Of a DNA stretch of 64,000 bases, positions 35,823 to 44,240 are shown one piece after another. Made by a program: the position numbers and the translations under genes. Source of the stretch: an uncultured Oscillospiraceae bacterium (GTDB lineage: Bacteria; Bacillota; Clostridia; Oscillospirales; Oscillospiraceae); the NCBI GenBank assembly GCA_947625045.1, contig CANQMW010000011.1, positions 1-64,000 of the forward strand. Reading direction: 5' to 3'. Under the pieces are notes generated by a model, which saw only the letters and a program-made list of their open reading frames with translations, was not told the origin of the DNA and ran no database searches. The number at the start of each line of letters is the position of its first letter. Positions within the stretch are counted from its first letter, which is position 1.

Positions 35823-37211
35823 TTAGATGATGGGCTCCGCTGTGGGTTCTGGAGTCTGGGGCACGGGGGCGGGCGTGGCTCCGTCGGGGATGACCGGCGG
35901 CGTGGGCGTCAGGACCTCCGGGCCGCCATGGACCACAGGCGGCGTCGCGGGGGCCCAGGGGATGGGCGAGGGCGTGGCTCCGTCAGGTATGGCATCCTCA
36001 GGGGGCGGCGGCGTGGGTTCCGCCATGGGCTCCTCCGTGGGCTCCGGGGTATACACCGGCTCCACCTCCACGGGGGCGGGGGTGCTCTCCGGGGTGGGCG
36101 TTGGCTCTGCCGCAGGCAGGGCCGCGGCGGTGGCCGCTGGGGCCTCATAGGTCCGCACCGCGGCCGCGGCCGTGGGCGCGGGAGTCCCGGTGGGGACGGG
36201 CGTTAAGTTTACATAATTAGCTTCCGGCCTCTCTGTGGACCGGGCGGGGACGACGGTCACGTAGGCCACGGGGGTAGGCGTGGGCATGACGAACCCCTCG
36301 GAGAGCCGGGGCGGGGACAGGGGCGCGCTCTCCGCCGCTGCGGCGAACACCGTGGCGGACAGGAGCACCAGTGCTGCCGCTGATACCACGCTCACCGCTC
36401 CGGCGGGGCGAAAGCGCATGATCTGGCGGATGCGTTCCCGGACGGCCTTGGCCCCAAAGCCGGAGAGCAGCGGGCTCAGGGTCCGGCGCTCCTCCAATTC
36501 GATAAGGGCCATAGCGTACCCCGCCCGGCCGTCCCGGGCCCGGCGGAGCACCGCCTCGTCGCAGCTTAGCTCGATGTCCCGCCCCGCCAGCACATACATG
36601 ACCCAGGCCAGGGGGTCGAACCAGTGCAGGCATACCGCCGCTGTCAAGAGGTATTTGAAGGGGATATGAAACCGGCGGATGTGAGTAAGCTCATGGGCCA
36701 GGATGTACGCAAGCCGCCGCCTGTCCCGCCGGTCCAGGTCCGCGGGCAGCAATATGACCGGCCGGAATACGCCGTAGGTCAGGGGTGTGCCCAGCCCCTG
36801 GCACAGGCGGACGGATACATGCCGCCGGGGGAGAAAGCGCTGTACGAACCGCGCCGCGCCGGGGTCATCCAGAGGCAGCGCCTCCCGGTAGCGGCGCATA
36901 GCGCGGAGGTGGCCAAAGAGGAACCATCCGGCGCAGAGGACTGCGCCCGTGAGCCACGCTGCCGCGGCCCAGGGAAAGGCGTTTTGTACCGGCGCGGGCG
37001 CTGCCTGGGCCACCGCCCGGTAGGCCGCCGACACCGGCGCCGCCGGGGCGGGCACGGTGAGGGAGAAGGGCAGCACCATCCGTATGGCTGCCACCAGCCA
37101 CAGGGCCGTGAAGGTCCGCTTGGGCAGCTTTTCCAGCCACAGGGCCCGCAGCAGCGCCGTGAAGGCGATCAATACCGAGGCCTGGGCCGTCATCTCCAGG
37201 AGCCTGGTCAT
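35823..37211 (-). CDS. M56-family (BlaR1-like) membrane peptidase
   Basis: This is a 462-residue membrane metallopeptidase. N-terminal helices precede a cytosolic protease domain with the zinc motif HELTHIRRFHIPFKY (near residues 194-208) and the downstream acidic ligand region ELSCDEAVLRRA. A transmembrane helix near 285-305 leads to an extracytoplasmic tail of about 150 residues made of Pro/Thr/Ala/Glu repeats instead of a penicillin-binding sensor domain. In the BlaR1/MecR1 systems such proteases lead to BlaI inactivation. It overlaps blaI by 4 bases. The signal sensed is unknown. Confidence 0.92.
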   Translation of the reverse strand: MTRLLEMTAQASVLIAFTALLRALWLEKLPKRTFTALWLVAAIRMVLPFSLTVPAPAAPVSAAYRAVAQAAPAPVQNAFPWAAAAWLTGAVLCAGWFLFGHLRAMRRYREALPLDDPGAARFVQRFLPRRHVSVRLCQGLGTPLTYGVFRPVILLPADLDRRDRRRLAYILAHELTHIRRFHIPFKYLLTAAVCLHWFDPLAWVMYVLAGRDIELSCDEAVLRRARDGRAGYAMALIELEERRTLSPLLSGFGAKAVRERIRQIMRFRPAGAVSVVSAAALVLLSATVFAAAAESAPLSPPRLSEGFVMPTPTPVAYVTVVPARSTERPEANYVNLTPVPTGTPAPTAAAAVRTYEAPAATAAALPAAEPTPTPESTPAPVEVEPVYTPEPTEEPMAEPTPPPPEDAIPDGATPSPIPWAPATPPVVHGGPEVLTPTPPVIPDGATPAPVPQTPEPTAEPII

Positions 37212-37564
37212 TTCAGTTCCTCCACCAGCTTTTTGAGGCTATCGATCTCATCCTTAGTGAGCCGCTTCCGGCCTAAGAGAGAGGCCACCAGCCGGTCCGC
37301 CGCGCCGCCGTAGAGCTTGTCCACCAGCTCGTCGGTGGCGTATGCCTGGGCCTCCTCCCGGGAGACGAGGGCGCGGCAGATAAAGCCCGGCTCCGAGCGC
37401 GCTATGGCGCCCTTGTCCAGGCATTTTTTGATGACCGTGTAGGTGGTTGTCTTGGACCAGCCCACCTGCTGGCCCAGCACCTGGGCGATGGTCTTGGCGC
37501 TGGCGTCCCCCCGGTCCCACAGGACCTCCATGACTTTGAGCTCCGAATCGAACAGCTTTATCAT
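37208..37564 (-). CDS. BlaI/MecI/CopY-family repressor
   Basis: This 118-residue winged-helix repressor has LFDSELKVMEVLWDRGDASAKTIA and the recognition region GWSKTTTYTVIKKCLDKGAI. A C-terminal helical dimerisation part ends it. It begins a four-gene operon with M56 and two glycosyltransferase-like genes. Its promoter contains two copies of a perfect inverted repeat, indicating autorepression. Confidence 0.96.
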   Translation of the reverse strand: MIKLFDSELKVMEVLWDRGDASAKTIAQVLGQQVGWSKTTTYTVIKKCLDKGAIARSEPGFICRALVSREEAQAYATDELVDKLYGGAADRLVASLLGRKRLTKDEIDSLKKLVEELK

Positions 37565-37580
37565 GACCCGTTCCTTCCAT

Positions 37581-37636
37581 TTCTATCCAAATAGAACCAC
37601 TACAAATATTCTATAATGATAGAAGTATCTTGTCAA
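37581..37636 (-). promoter_or_regulatory. Promoter with twin BlaI operators
   Basis: On the minus strand, -35 TTGACA (37631-37636) and -10 TAGAAT (37608-37613) have a 17-bp spacer. The inverted repeat TTCTAT-N4-ATAGAA occurs twice: 37609-37624, covering the -10 and spacer, and 37581-37596, about 28 bp downstream. Confidence 0.88.
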
Positions 37637-37640
37637 GAAG

Positions 37641-37666
37641 AAACGCCGCCCAGGCGGGCGGCGTTT
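37641..37666 (-). terminator. Intrinsic terminator of the DUF4173 operon
   Basis: The 11-bp stem AAACGCCGCCC/GGGCGGCGTTT is followed on the minus strand by TTTCTTCTT. It lies directly after the DUF4173 stop and just before the blaI promoter. Confidence 0.82.
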
Positions 37667-37668
37667 GC

Positions 37669-39093
37669 CTATTTTGCGGCCCGCTGATAGCTCGCGCTCA
37701 CCTGGGCCCATGGCCTGCCGGCGGGCATGTCCGCCTCCTCACCCAGCGCCCGGAGGGCGGGCAGGGCGTCGGCGCCCAGGGACCGGAGATAGCCGGCGTC
37801 CACCTCTGTCAATTGGCCGGAGAGGTACCGGTCCGCGTTGTAGTTCGCGATGAGGCGTCCCGGCCCGGCCAGGGCCATGACGCACCATAGCCCCAGGGCG
37901 AAGAGGCCCGCCGCCCGGAAGAAGGATGCGCCGGGGCGGCGGAGCTTCCAGCCTGCCATGAGGATGCCGAAGGCGATGACCGCCATGGCCCAGAGGGTCA
38001 GCAGCCGCAGCACGCTGAGACCAAAGGCGTCGATGTAAAGGCACATCCGCCGGAAGGCGGAGGCCAGGATCACCGCGGTGAGGGCCAGCAGCAGAGCATA
38101 GAGCCCCCGCAGGAGCTTTCCGCCATGGGAGGCGAAGCGCTCTTTATCCGTGCCCGCGAGGCACAGGGTCAGATTGATGGCCGCCACGGCCACCAGCTGG
38201 AAGAACCCGGACCGGGCGTACTCCGCCCAGCCCCCGGCCATGGACGCCTCCGCAGCACCGCCGAAGAGGTACTTGATCTGGATATAGCAGAAAATTATGT
38301 AAACTATATCCAGCGCCGCCGTCATGCCCAGAAACAGCACCGCCCGCCGGGGTCTGCCGAGATATTCCGCCGCCCTGGGGGTAGGGGCCTCACGGATAAA
38401 GTACAATGCCGAGGCGAGGAACAGCGCCGTCGTTAAGGTCCGGAGAGGTCGGAAAATACGGCCTATGGGAAAGTCCGGGCGGAGGCGGGAGAAGAGGTCG
38501 GAGAACACCGCGTCCGCGCTGGATAAGAGCCACAGCACCACCGCCGCCACCGGCAGGGCGAGGAGCACCGACGCGGCGGCATAGCCCAGCTTTTTCCGAT
38601 CTGCCCGCCGCCCAAGCTGGCCCAGGGCCCGGAAGGGCCGCCCAAGCCGGGTGCACAGGGCCAGGATGGACAGCGTCACCGCGTCGAAGATGGCCCGGGG
38701 CCGGCAGCAGTCCGTCCGGCCCGCCAGGGCGAAGGTGGCCATGGCGGCGGTGAGAAGGATGACCAAGCAGTTCAGCGCCGTGAAGATGGGCTCGTCCCAC
38801 AGGGCGCAGGCGAGCGCCGACAGGAGGACGGCGGCCACGCAGACCACCGCGCCGGGGGAGAGCCGGGCCCGGCGGCCCAGGGCAATGAACACCGCGGCGA
38901 AGTGGGCGCACACCAGCGCGGTCACCCCCAGGTGGGGCAGGCCGAAGTCCAGCATCCGCACGAAGTCGAAGTTTGCCCAGAAAAGCCACGCCAGCCCGAT
39001 CGCCAGCGCCGGGATGGCTCCGTCCCGCCAGGAGAGGGGCTCCGCCAGCGTCGATTTAGTTTCCATAATATATTCTTGCTTTGCCTCGTCCAT
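37669..39093 (-). CDS. DUF4173 family membrane protein
   Basis: This is a 474-residue protein with about eleven to twelve membrane helices and the DUF4173 signature GGWAEYARSGFFQLVAVAAINL near residue 285, shown here by its parts YARSGFFQL and AAINL. The C-terminal part is soluble. GGAGG is 10 bases before the ATG. It is the last gene of an operon with an XRE regulator and three DUF2975 proteins. The biochemical role of the family is unknown. Confidence 0.88.
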   Translation of the reverse strand: MDEAKQEYIMETKSTLAEPLSWRDGAIPALAIGLAWLFWANFDFVRMLDFGLPHLGVTALVCAHFAAVFIALGRRARLSPGAVVCVAAVLLSALACALWDEPIFTALNCLVILLTAAMATFALAGRTDCCRPRAIFDAVTLSILALCTRLGRPFRALGQLGRRADRKKLGYAAASVLLALPVAAVVLWLLSSADAVFSDLFSRLRPDFPIGRIFRPLRTLTTALFLASALYFIREAPTPRAAEYLGRPRRAVLFLGMTAALDIVYIIFCYIQIKYLFGGAAEASMAGGWAEYARSGFFQLVAVAAINLTLCLAGTDKERFASHGGKLLRGLYALLLALTAVILASAFRRMCLYIDAFGLSVLRLLTLWAMAVIAFGILMAGWKLRRPGASFFRAAGLFALGLWCVMALAGPGRLIANYNADRYLSGQLTEVDAGYLRSLGADALPALRALGEEADMPAGRPWAQVSASYQRAAK

Positions 39094-39097
39094 GGCG

Positions 39098-39301
39098 TCA
39101 GTCCTCCCGGTATTCCAGGATGTCCCCGGGCTGGCAGTCCAGGGCCCGGCAGATAGCGTCCAGGGTGGAAAACCGCACGGCCTTGGCCTTTCCGGTCTTA
39201 AGGACGGATAGGTTCGCGATGGTGAGGCCCACCCGCTCCGCCAACTGGGTCAGGCTCATGTGCCGCCGGGCAAGCATCACATCAAGGTTAACATAAATCA
39301 T
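39098..39301 (-). CDS. XRE-family regulator, YozG-like
   Basis: This is a 67-residue single-domain HTH protein: LARRHMSLTQLAERVGLTIANL then VRFSTLDAICRALDCQPGDILEY. Proteins of this short type commonly sit beside DUF2975 genes, as here. It lies 4 bp before the DUF4173 gene. It probably binds the palindromes in the promoter of its own operon at 40941-40997 (inference). Confidence 0.94.
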   Translation of the reverse strand: MIYVNLDVMLARRHMSLTQLAERVGLTIANLSVLKTGKAKAVRFSTLDAICRALDCQPGDILEYRED

Positions 39302-39311
39302 AACGCTGCCC

Positions 39312-39842
39312 TCATATGGTCAGGTCGTTCACCGCCTGCTCCACAGCGGCTCTCTCCGCCAGGCGGCTGAGGGTGAACAGCACGGCCGTGATGATGGCGG
39401 CGGCAAGAGCCAGAGCCAGCATCTCCATCACGTATATGTCCAGCCGGTACACCAGGCGCTGGAGCACGCTCATGGCCTGGTCCACCCGGTCTGCCCGCTC
39501 GTAGAGCATGGTCCACACGAGCAGCGCCAGCAGCACCGTGTCGGCGCCGCCGCACCGGCCCATCCGGCGCAGGCGGCCGGCGGCGGAGCCGTCGAACCTC
39601 CCGCCGCACTGACCGGCCAGAGCCCACATGTCCCACAGAATGGGGGCAGCCGCCACGAGGGCAAGCAGAATGAGGGATTCCGTTGCCGTAGACCGGCCGA
39701 ACACCCCGTAGGACGCGGGCCATGCCTGGCCCCGGAGGGCCAGAACGAAGTGATATGTATTATCTGCCACGAGATACAGCCAAAAGGCGGCCCCCAGCGC
39801 CGCCAGGGCCCGCAGGCTCCGGGTGAGAGGTTTATTATCCAT
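39312..39842 (-). CDS. DUF2975 membrane protein (paralogue 3)
   Basis: This is a 176-residue protein with four helices in two pairs. A cytoplasmic loop (CGGRFDGSAAGRLRRMG) corresponds to the family's FxxxNxxRLRRI region. It ends in VNDLTI, matching the ends of the two upstream paralogues (DENALTI, DENDLTI). It is the third of three tandem copies and the one adjacent to the XRE regulator. Confidence 0.85.
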   Translation of the reverse strand: MDNKPLTRSLRALAALGAAFWLYLVADNTYHFVLALRGQAWPASYGVFGRSTATESLILLALVAAAPILWDMWALAGQCGGRFDGSAAGRLRRMGRCGGADTVLLALLVWTMLYERADRVDQAMSVLQRLVYRLDIYVMEMLALALAAAIITAVLFTLSRLAERAAVEQAVNDLTI

Positions 39843-39857
39843 ATCCCGCGCCTCCTT

Positions 39858-40385
39858 TCAGATGGTCAGGGCGTTCTCGTCCGCCAGCGCCGCCGCGCGC
39901 CCGGCGGACCGGCTCAGGGCCAGCACCGCCGCCGTCATGGCCGCGCAGCCCAGGGTGAGCCCTAAGTACAGGAGCATGGTTCCGTCCAGCATCCGGGGCA
40001 GGCCCCAGAGAAAGCCGCCGCCCAGCCGGTCCGTGCGGAAGGAGAGCATCATCGCGTCCGACGCCGCGAGAAGGACCGTCTCCAGCCCGGAGAGCATTGC
40101 CAGCACCCGCAGGCGCTTTTCCTGGTAAAAACCCCGGCCCAGGCCCACCTGCCGGAAGAGGCCCCAGGCCGCGATCAGGGCGGGGAATGGGGCGAGATGG
40201 GCCAGGCACAGCAGTATACTGCTGACGAAGCTGCGCTGATAGAGGGAGGCCTCGTAGGGGTCGTTCCTTAGGTTGGAGACGACGACGCGCAGATCGTATA
40301 GATCCAGCCGCAGACGCATGGCCAGCGCCAGGCCTGCCAGCACCAGCAGGGCCCGCAGCAGCCAGGAGAGTTTTTTCAGTTCCAT
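39858..40385 (-). CDS. DUF2975 membrane protein (paralogue 2)
   Basis: This is a 175-residue, four-helix protein. The loop GRGFYQEKRLRVLAM is the family's central motif, and the C-terminus is DENALTI. The start is the ATG at 40385 (MELKKLSWLLRALL); the frame runs further upstream but only into the preceding gene. Spacing to both neighbours is 11-15 bp, so the three paralogues are one transcript. Confidence 0.85.
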   Translation of the reverse strand: MELKKLSWLLRALLVLAGLALAMRLRLDLYDLRVVVSNLRNDPYEASLYQRSFVSSILLCLAHLAPFPALIAAWGLFRQVGLGRGFYQEKRLRVLAMLSGLETVLLAASDAMMLSFRTDRLGGGFLWGLPRMLDGTMLLYLGLTLGCAAMTAAVLALSRSAGRAAALADENALTI

Positions 40386-40396
40386 GGCGTCTCCCT

Positions 40397-40915
40397 TCAT
40401 ATGGTCAGGTCGTTTTCGTCCTGCAGGTCGGCAGCCTTCAATGTCAGGTGGCTCAGCGCCGCGGCGGCCACCGTCGCTGCCACGCCGATGAAGGCCACGA
40501 ACAGGCACCGGACCACGGCGCCGAACACATCCCCGTCCAGCCGGCTGAAAAAGCTGTCCGAGGGGGCGTTGGCGGCGGAGATGTGGAATTTATAGATAAG
40601 TCCATAGACCAGCATGACCACGTCCAGCACCGTGTCGGTCAGGGCGCATAGACTGATGCGCCGCAGGCGGCGGGCGTTTTCCACGCAGAAGCTGTTGTTT
40701 CTGCCGATCTGGGTGAAGATGTGCCAGGCGTCCCAGAGCACCAGCAGCGGCGGCAGCAGCATCAGGCACAGCAGCAGGGGATAGGCCACCACGTAGGCTC
40801 CATCCGCGATGGCGATGCCCAGCATCCGGCCAAACCAGTTGGCGAACACCAGCCACACCAGTCCGCATAAGACGACCACCGCCCGCAGGAGGATGGAGAG
40901 TTCCTTTTGTTTCAT
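40397..40915 (-). CDS. DUF2975 membrane protein (paralogue 1)
   Basis: This is a 172-residue, four-helix protein. The central motif NNSFCVENARRLRRISL is closest to the family consensus among the three copies, and the protein ends DENDLTI. It is the first gene of the five-gene operon, with a strong promoter and two palindromes upstream. Function unknown. Confidence 0.88.
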   Translation of the reverse strand: MKQKELSILLRAVVVLCGLVWLVFANWFGRMLGIAIADGAYVVAYPLLLCLMLLPPLLVLWDAWHIFTQIGRNNSFCVENARRLRRISLCALTDTVLDVVMLVYGLIYKFHISAANAPSDSFFSRLDGDVFGAVVRCLFVAFIGVAATVAAAALSHLTLKAADLQDENDLTI

Positions 40916-40940
40916 GTCAGATCACCTCCGATGTGGCCTC

Positions 40941-40997
40941 AGTATAGCGCGGTAATTACCGAATGTCAATAAAAATTTATCGAATTTCGATAAATTT
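40941..40997 (-). promoter_or_regulatory. Operator-bearing promoter of the DUF2975 operon
   Basis: On the minus strand, -35 TTGACA (40964-40969), 17-bp spacer and -10 TATACT (40941-40946). A perfect palindrome CGGTAATTACCG (40950-40961) fills the spacer. A perfect 11-bp inverted repeat, AAATTTATCGA-ATT-TCGATAAATTT (40973-40997), lies directly upstream of the -35. Confidence 0.88.
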
Positions 40998-41016
40998 CTT
41001 TGAAGGCGAGGACGCT

Positions 41017-41168
41017 CCAAAAAGGCCCCCTTGTGCAAAGGGGGCTGGCACGGCGCAGCCGTGACTGGGGGATTGTTACCCAGACTGGAGGTTGTCTTAC
41101 ACTGGTAACAACCCCTCCGAGCCGCCTTATGGCGGCCCACCTCCCCTTGCACAGGGTAGGCTTTTGGG
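41017..41168. repeat. Palindromic MITE-like repeat, about 150 bp
   Basis: The ends are imperfect inverted repeats (CCAAAAAGGCCCCCTTGTGC against the complement of TTGCACAGGGTAGGCTTTTG). Internal inverted pairs are CACGGCGCAGCCGTG, GTTACC...GGTAAC and GCCGCCTTATGGCGGC. There is no coding capacity. It is very likely a dispersed, nonautonomous element or structured spacer, and it separates the DUF2975 operon from a methyltransferase. Confidence 0.75.
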
Positions 41169-41176
41169 CGCTCAAT

Positions 41177-41797
41177 TTACTTCTCAACGATCACGACGAA
41201 CTCCCCCCTGGGTCCCGTTCCCCGGTGGAGTATGCGCAGGCCCGCCAGCAGCCTCTCCGCCGCCGGAACGTCGTAGGGATGAAAGATCATGCCGCCGGCG
41301 TATCGGATGCTCCCGTCTGGCAGTAGGGTATGCTCCCGGGCGAGGTCGTCCTCCTCCGGCTTGTCGAAGGCCAGCAGGAGCAGACCGCCGGACCGGGTGA
41401 TGCGTGTAAGCTCCCGGAGGGCCCTCTGCCCGTCGGGGACGGTCATGTGGTCCAGCACGGAAAAGCAGACCACGCCGTCGAAGGCGCCGTCGGGCCAGCC
41501 GGTGTCCAGGACGCTGGCGGTCCTGTGTCCGGCAAGCGCAAGGCCGTACCGCTCCAGGACCTGCCCGGTGATCTCTACCGCCGTCTGGGACACATCCAGG
41601 GCCGTCACTTCAAAGCCGTTGGAGGCCAGCGCCAGGGCCCATGCCCCCCAGCCGCACCCGGCGTCGCAGACGGAACGGACGCCATGCCGCCGGAAGAGCT
41701 CTATCTCCGGCGAGGCCAGGCGGTACCAGGGCCTGGCATAGGTTACATAGTCAAGGTCCCTGTCCCGCTGCCAGCTCCGCTCCCAAAAGTCCGGCAT
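41177..41797 (-). CDS. Class I SAM-dependent methyltransferase
   Basis: This is a 206-residue protein. The SAM-binding glycine motif SVCDAGCGWGAWAL is near residue 42, the acidic VTALDVS near 64, and a motif near GVVCFSVLDHM, then a Methyltransf_11-type C-terminal half. Acceptor unknown. The ATG at 41797 is preferred over 41803 because GGGGAGGG abuts the latter. Confidence 0.85.
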   Translation of the reverse strand: MPDFWERSWQRDRDLDYVTYARPWYRLASPEIELFRRHGVRSVCDAGCGWGAWALALASNGFEVTALDVSQTAVEITGQVLERYGLALAGHRTASVLDTGWPDGAFDGVVCFSVLDHMTVPDGQRALRELTRITRSGGLLLLAFDKPEEDDLAREHTLLPDGSIRYAGGMIFHPYDVPAAERLLAGLRILHRGTGPRGEFVVIVEK

Positions 41798-41913
41798 GTC
41801 CATCCCTCCCCGGCGTGTAATACAACAATTTTACACCCTGCCGCGAAGGTTGTAAATCGCCGCCGCATAGTTTCGACAGCCCTCGCATACATACTCTATG
41901 GGAGGGGATCGTT

Positions 41914-42195
41914 ATGCAGAGCCGGTTTTCGGATTTCCGGTACAAAGAGGTCATCAACGTCCGCTCAGGGCAGCGGCTGGGGTACGTGTGCGACGCGGAG
42001 TTTTCCACCCGGGATGGGCGCATCACCGCCCTCATTGTGCCGGGGAAGGCCCGGTATTTTGGCTACATCGGCCGGGAGGAGGACTACGTGCTGCCCTGGG
42101 AGTGCATCGGCCGCATCGGGGACGACTTGATACTCGTTGAGTCCGACGCGGGCATCCGCCGGGAGAAACGGCCCAAAAAGGGGCTGTTCGGGTGA
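41914..42195 (+). CDS. YlmC/YmxH-family PRC-barrel protein
   Basis: This is a 93-residue protein of the PRC-barrel fold, with the pattern SDFRYKEVINVRSGQRLGYVCDAEF and the PWECIGRIGDDLILV end. Homologues are in the sporulation regulon of Bacillus and Clostridia. Presence supports an endospore-forming ancestry. It is a single gene before the rpsB promoter. Confidence 0.93.
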   Translation: MQSRFSDFRYKEVINVRSGQRLGYVCDAEFSTRDGRITALIVPGKARYFGYIGREEDYVLPWECIGRIGDDLILVESDAGIRREKRPKKGLFG

Positions 42196-42204
42196 AAAAA
42201 GGGC

Positions 42205-42233
42205 TTGAAATGGTTGGATAATGCTGATATAAT
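42205..42233 (+). promoter_or_regulatory. Sigma-A promoter of rpsB-tsf
   Basis: -35 TTGAAA (42205-42210), 17-bp spacer, -10 TATAAT (42228-42233). The leader of about 110 bases (to 42349) holds G+C-rich inverted repeats and may be an S2 autoregulatory leader. Confidence 0.85.
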
Positions 42234-42349
42234 ATCCTAGCTTGCCTATTACGCACGGGCGCTGACGCACGGCCCTGTCCCGCAAGGGTGGCCGCAAGGA
42301 TGAGGCGTCCGGAGGGTAAAAACTGAAAAAATAAGGAGGAAAAAACGTA

Positions 42350-43105
42350 ATGGCAGTAGTAACGATGAAGCAGCTCCTGGAGGCCGGCGTCCACTTCGGA
42401 CACCAGACCCGCCGCTGGAACCCCAAGATGGCGGAGTACATCTACCTGGAGCGCAACGGCATCTATATCATCGACCTGCAGAAGACCGCGAAGAAGCTGG
42501 AGGAGGCCTACGCCTTCGTCCGCGGGCTTGCCGAGAGCGGCCAGTCCATCCTGTTCGTGGGCACCAAGAAGCAGGCCCATGACGCGGTGGCCGAGGAGGC
42601 CAGCCGGGTGGGCCAGTACTACGTGAACGCCCGCTGGCTGGGCGGCATGCTCACCAACTTCAAGACCATGCGCACCCGCGTGGACCGTCTCAACCAGCTC
42701 AAGCGCATGGCCGAGGACGGCACCTTCGATATGCTGCCCAAGAAGGAAGTCATGAAGCTCATGGGCGAGCAGGCGAAGCTGGAGAAGTACCTGGGCGGCG
42801 TGAAGGACATGAAGAAGCTGCCCGGCGCCCTGTTCGTCATCGACCCCCGCAAGGAGCACAACGCCATCGCCGAGGCCCGGAAGCTCCACATCCCCATCGT
42901 GGCCATCGTGGACACCAACTGCGACCCCGACGAGATCGACTATGTTATCCCCGGCAACGACGACGCCATCCGCGCCATCCGGCTCATCTCCAACGCCATG
43001 GCCAACGCCGTGCAGGAGGGTCGCCAGGGCCAGGACGCCGAGGCTGAGGCCGAGGCTCCCGCCGAAGTGACCGAGGAAGAGACTGCCAAGGAGGAAGAGG
43101 AATAA
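42350..43105 (+). CDS. rpsB: 30S ribosomal protein S2
   Basis: This 251-residue protein has the opening [20 protein letters not shown], then GGMLTNFKT and [12 protein letters not shown] motifs. An acidic C-terminal tail (residues about 232-251, nearly all Glu/Ala) is longer than in some homologues. The stop overlaps the tsf start by one base. Confidence 0.99.
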   Translation: MAVVTMKQLLEAGVHFGHQTRRWNPKMAEYIYLERNGIYIIDLQKTAKKLEEAYAFVRGLAESGQSILFVGTKKQAHDAVAEEASRVGQYYVNARWLGGMLTNFKTMRTRVDRLNQLKRMAEDGTFDMLPKKEVMKLMGEQAKLEKYLGGVKDMKKLPGALFVIDPRKEHNAIAEARKLHIPIVAIVDTNCDPDEIDYVIPGNDDAIRAIRLISNAMANAVQEGRQGQDAEAEAEAPAEVTEEETAKEEEE

Positions 43106-44022
43106 TGGCTGCTGTTACCGCGAAAATGGTGAACGACCTGCGCCAGAGCACCGGCGCGGGGCTGATGGACTGCAAGAAGGCCCTGGTGGCCTGCGACGGC
43201 GATATGGACAAGGCCGTCGACTATCTGCGTGAAAAGGGCCTGGCCAGCGCCGGCAAGAAGGCCAGCCGCATCGCGGCCGAGGGCATGGCCTACGCCACCG
43301 TCATCGACGGCGTGGGCGTGGTGGTCGAGGTCAACTGCGAGAGCGACTTCGTCGCCAGCAACGAGAAATTCACCGGCTTTGTGAAGGACCTGGCCAAGGT
43401 CATCGCCAAGGAGAACCCCGCCGACGTGGACGCCCTGCAGGAGTGCAAGTGGGTGGACGGCACCGGCACCGTGGCCGACGCCAAGAACGAGGTGTTCCTG
43501 GCCCTGCGTGAGAATATGCAGATTCGCCGCTTCGAGCGCGTCGAAGGCGGCGTGAACGTGCCCTACGTGCACATGAACGGCAAGGTGGGCGTGCTGGTGA
43601 CCCTGGATACCGCCTCCACCGCCGAGCCCGTCATCGAGCTGGGCAAGGACGTGGCCATGCAGATATGCGCCATGCGTCCCCAGTACCTGGACAAGTCCGT
43701 GGTGGACGAGGCCTTCATCGCCCATGAGAAGGAAGTCCGCCTGGCCCAGGCCATGCAGGACCCGAAGAATGCCAAGAAGCCCGAGGCCATCATCGAGAAG
43801 ATCGTCATGGGCGGCATCGAGAAGTATTACAAGGAGATCTGCCTTCTCCAGCAGGCCTACGTGAAGGGAGAGGGCGAGGACGTTTCCGCCCATGTGGCCG
43901 CCGTCGCCAAGGAAGTGGGCGCGCCCATCACCGTGAAGAGCTATATCCGCTACGAGAAGGGCGAGGGCATCGAGAAGCGTCAGGACGACTTGGCCGCCGA
44001 AGTGGCCAAGATGATCGGCTGA
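43105..44022 (+). CDS. tsf: Elongation factor Ts
   Basis: This 305-residue nucleotide-exchange factor for EF-Tu has an N-terminal UBA-like domain with LRQSTGAGLMDCKKAL, the core EVNCESDFVA, and the C-terminal dimerisation part. It is translationally linked to rpsB and followed by a strong terminator. Confidence 0.99.
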   Translation: MAAVTAKMVNDLRQSTGAGLMDCKKALVACDGDMDKAVDYLREKGLASAGKKASRIAAEGMAYATVIDGVGVVVEVNCESDFVASNEKFTGFVKDLAKVIAKENPADVDALQECKWVDGTGTVADAKNEVFLALRENMQIRRFERVEGGVNVPYVHMNGKVGVLVTLDTASTAEPVIELGKDVAMQICAMRPQYLDKSVVDEAFIAHEKEVRLAQAMQDPKNAKKPEAIIEKIVMGGIEKYYKEICLLQQAYVKGEGEDVSAHVAAVAKEVGAPITVKSYIRYEKGEGIEKRQDDLAAEVAKMIG

Positions 44023-44044
44023 TTGGCCCAAACAGAAAACGCAG

Positions 44045-44078
44045 AGAGGCGCTCCATGCGGAGCGCCTCTTTTGTTTG
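44045..44078 (+). terminator. Intrinsic terminator of rpsB-tsf
   Basis: The 11-bp stem AGAGGCGCTCC/GGAGCGCCTCT with loop ATGC is followed by TTTTGTTT. Confidence 0.93.
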
Positions 44079-44180
44079 CCAGCCCGACGGGCGGCGAGAA
44101 CCGGCAGTGCCCCGCACGCGGTTGGTGAGCGAAGCGAACTTTAGCGGGAGGGGCCCTGTCGGGCGAGGCCGCCCTTTGCC
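44079..44180 (+). repeat. Dispersed repeat, short form (copy B)
   Basis: It begins GCCAGCCCGACGGGCGGCGA and contains GTTGGTGAGCGAAGCGAACT. It is nearly the same as 55160-55261 and related to 9199-9330. Confidence 0.8.
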
Positions 44181-44240
44181 AACCACATTTGACAGCCTGC
44201 GGGATATGGAGTAAAATCGTCGGAGAAGCGGGGTGGTCGG

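Larger units (their letters stand above)
33344..39296. repeat. Second group of TTATGTNAAC motifs
   Basis: Exact copies lie at 33344-33353, 36207-36216 and 39287-39296 (all complement) and at 38295-38304. They fall in four different genes, in different reading phases. See findings. Confidence 0.7.
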
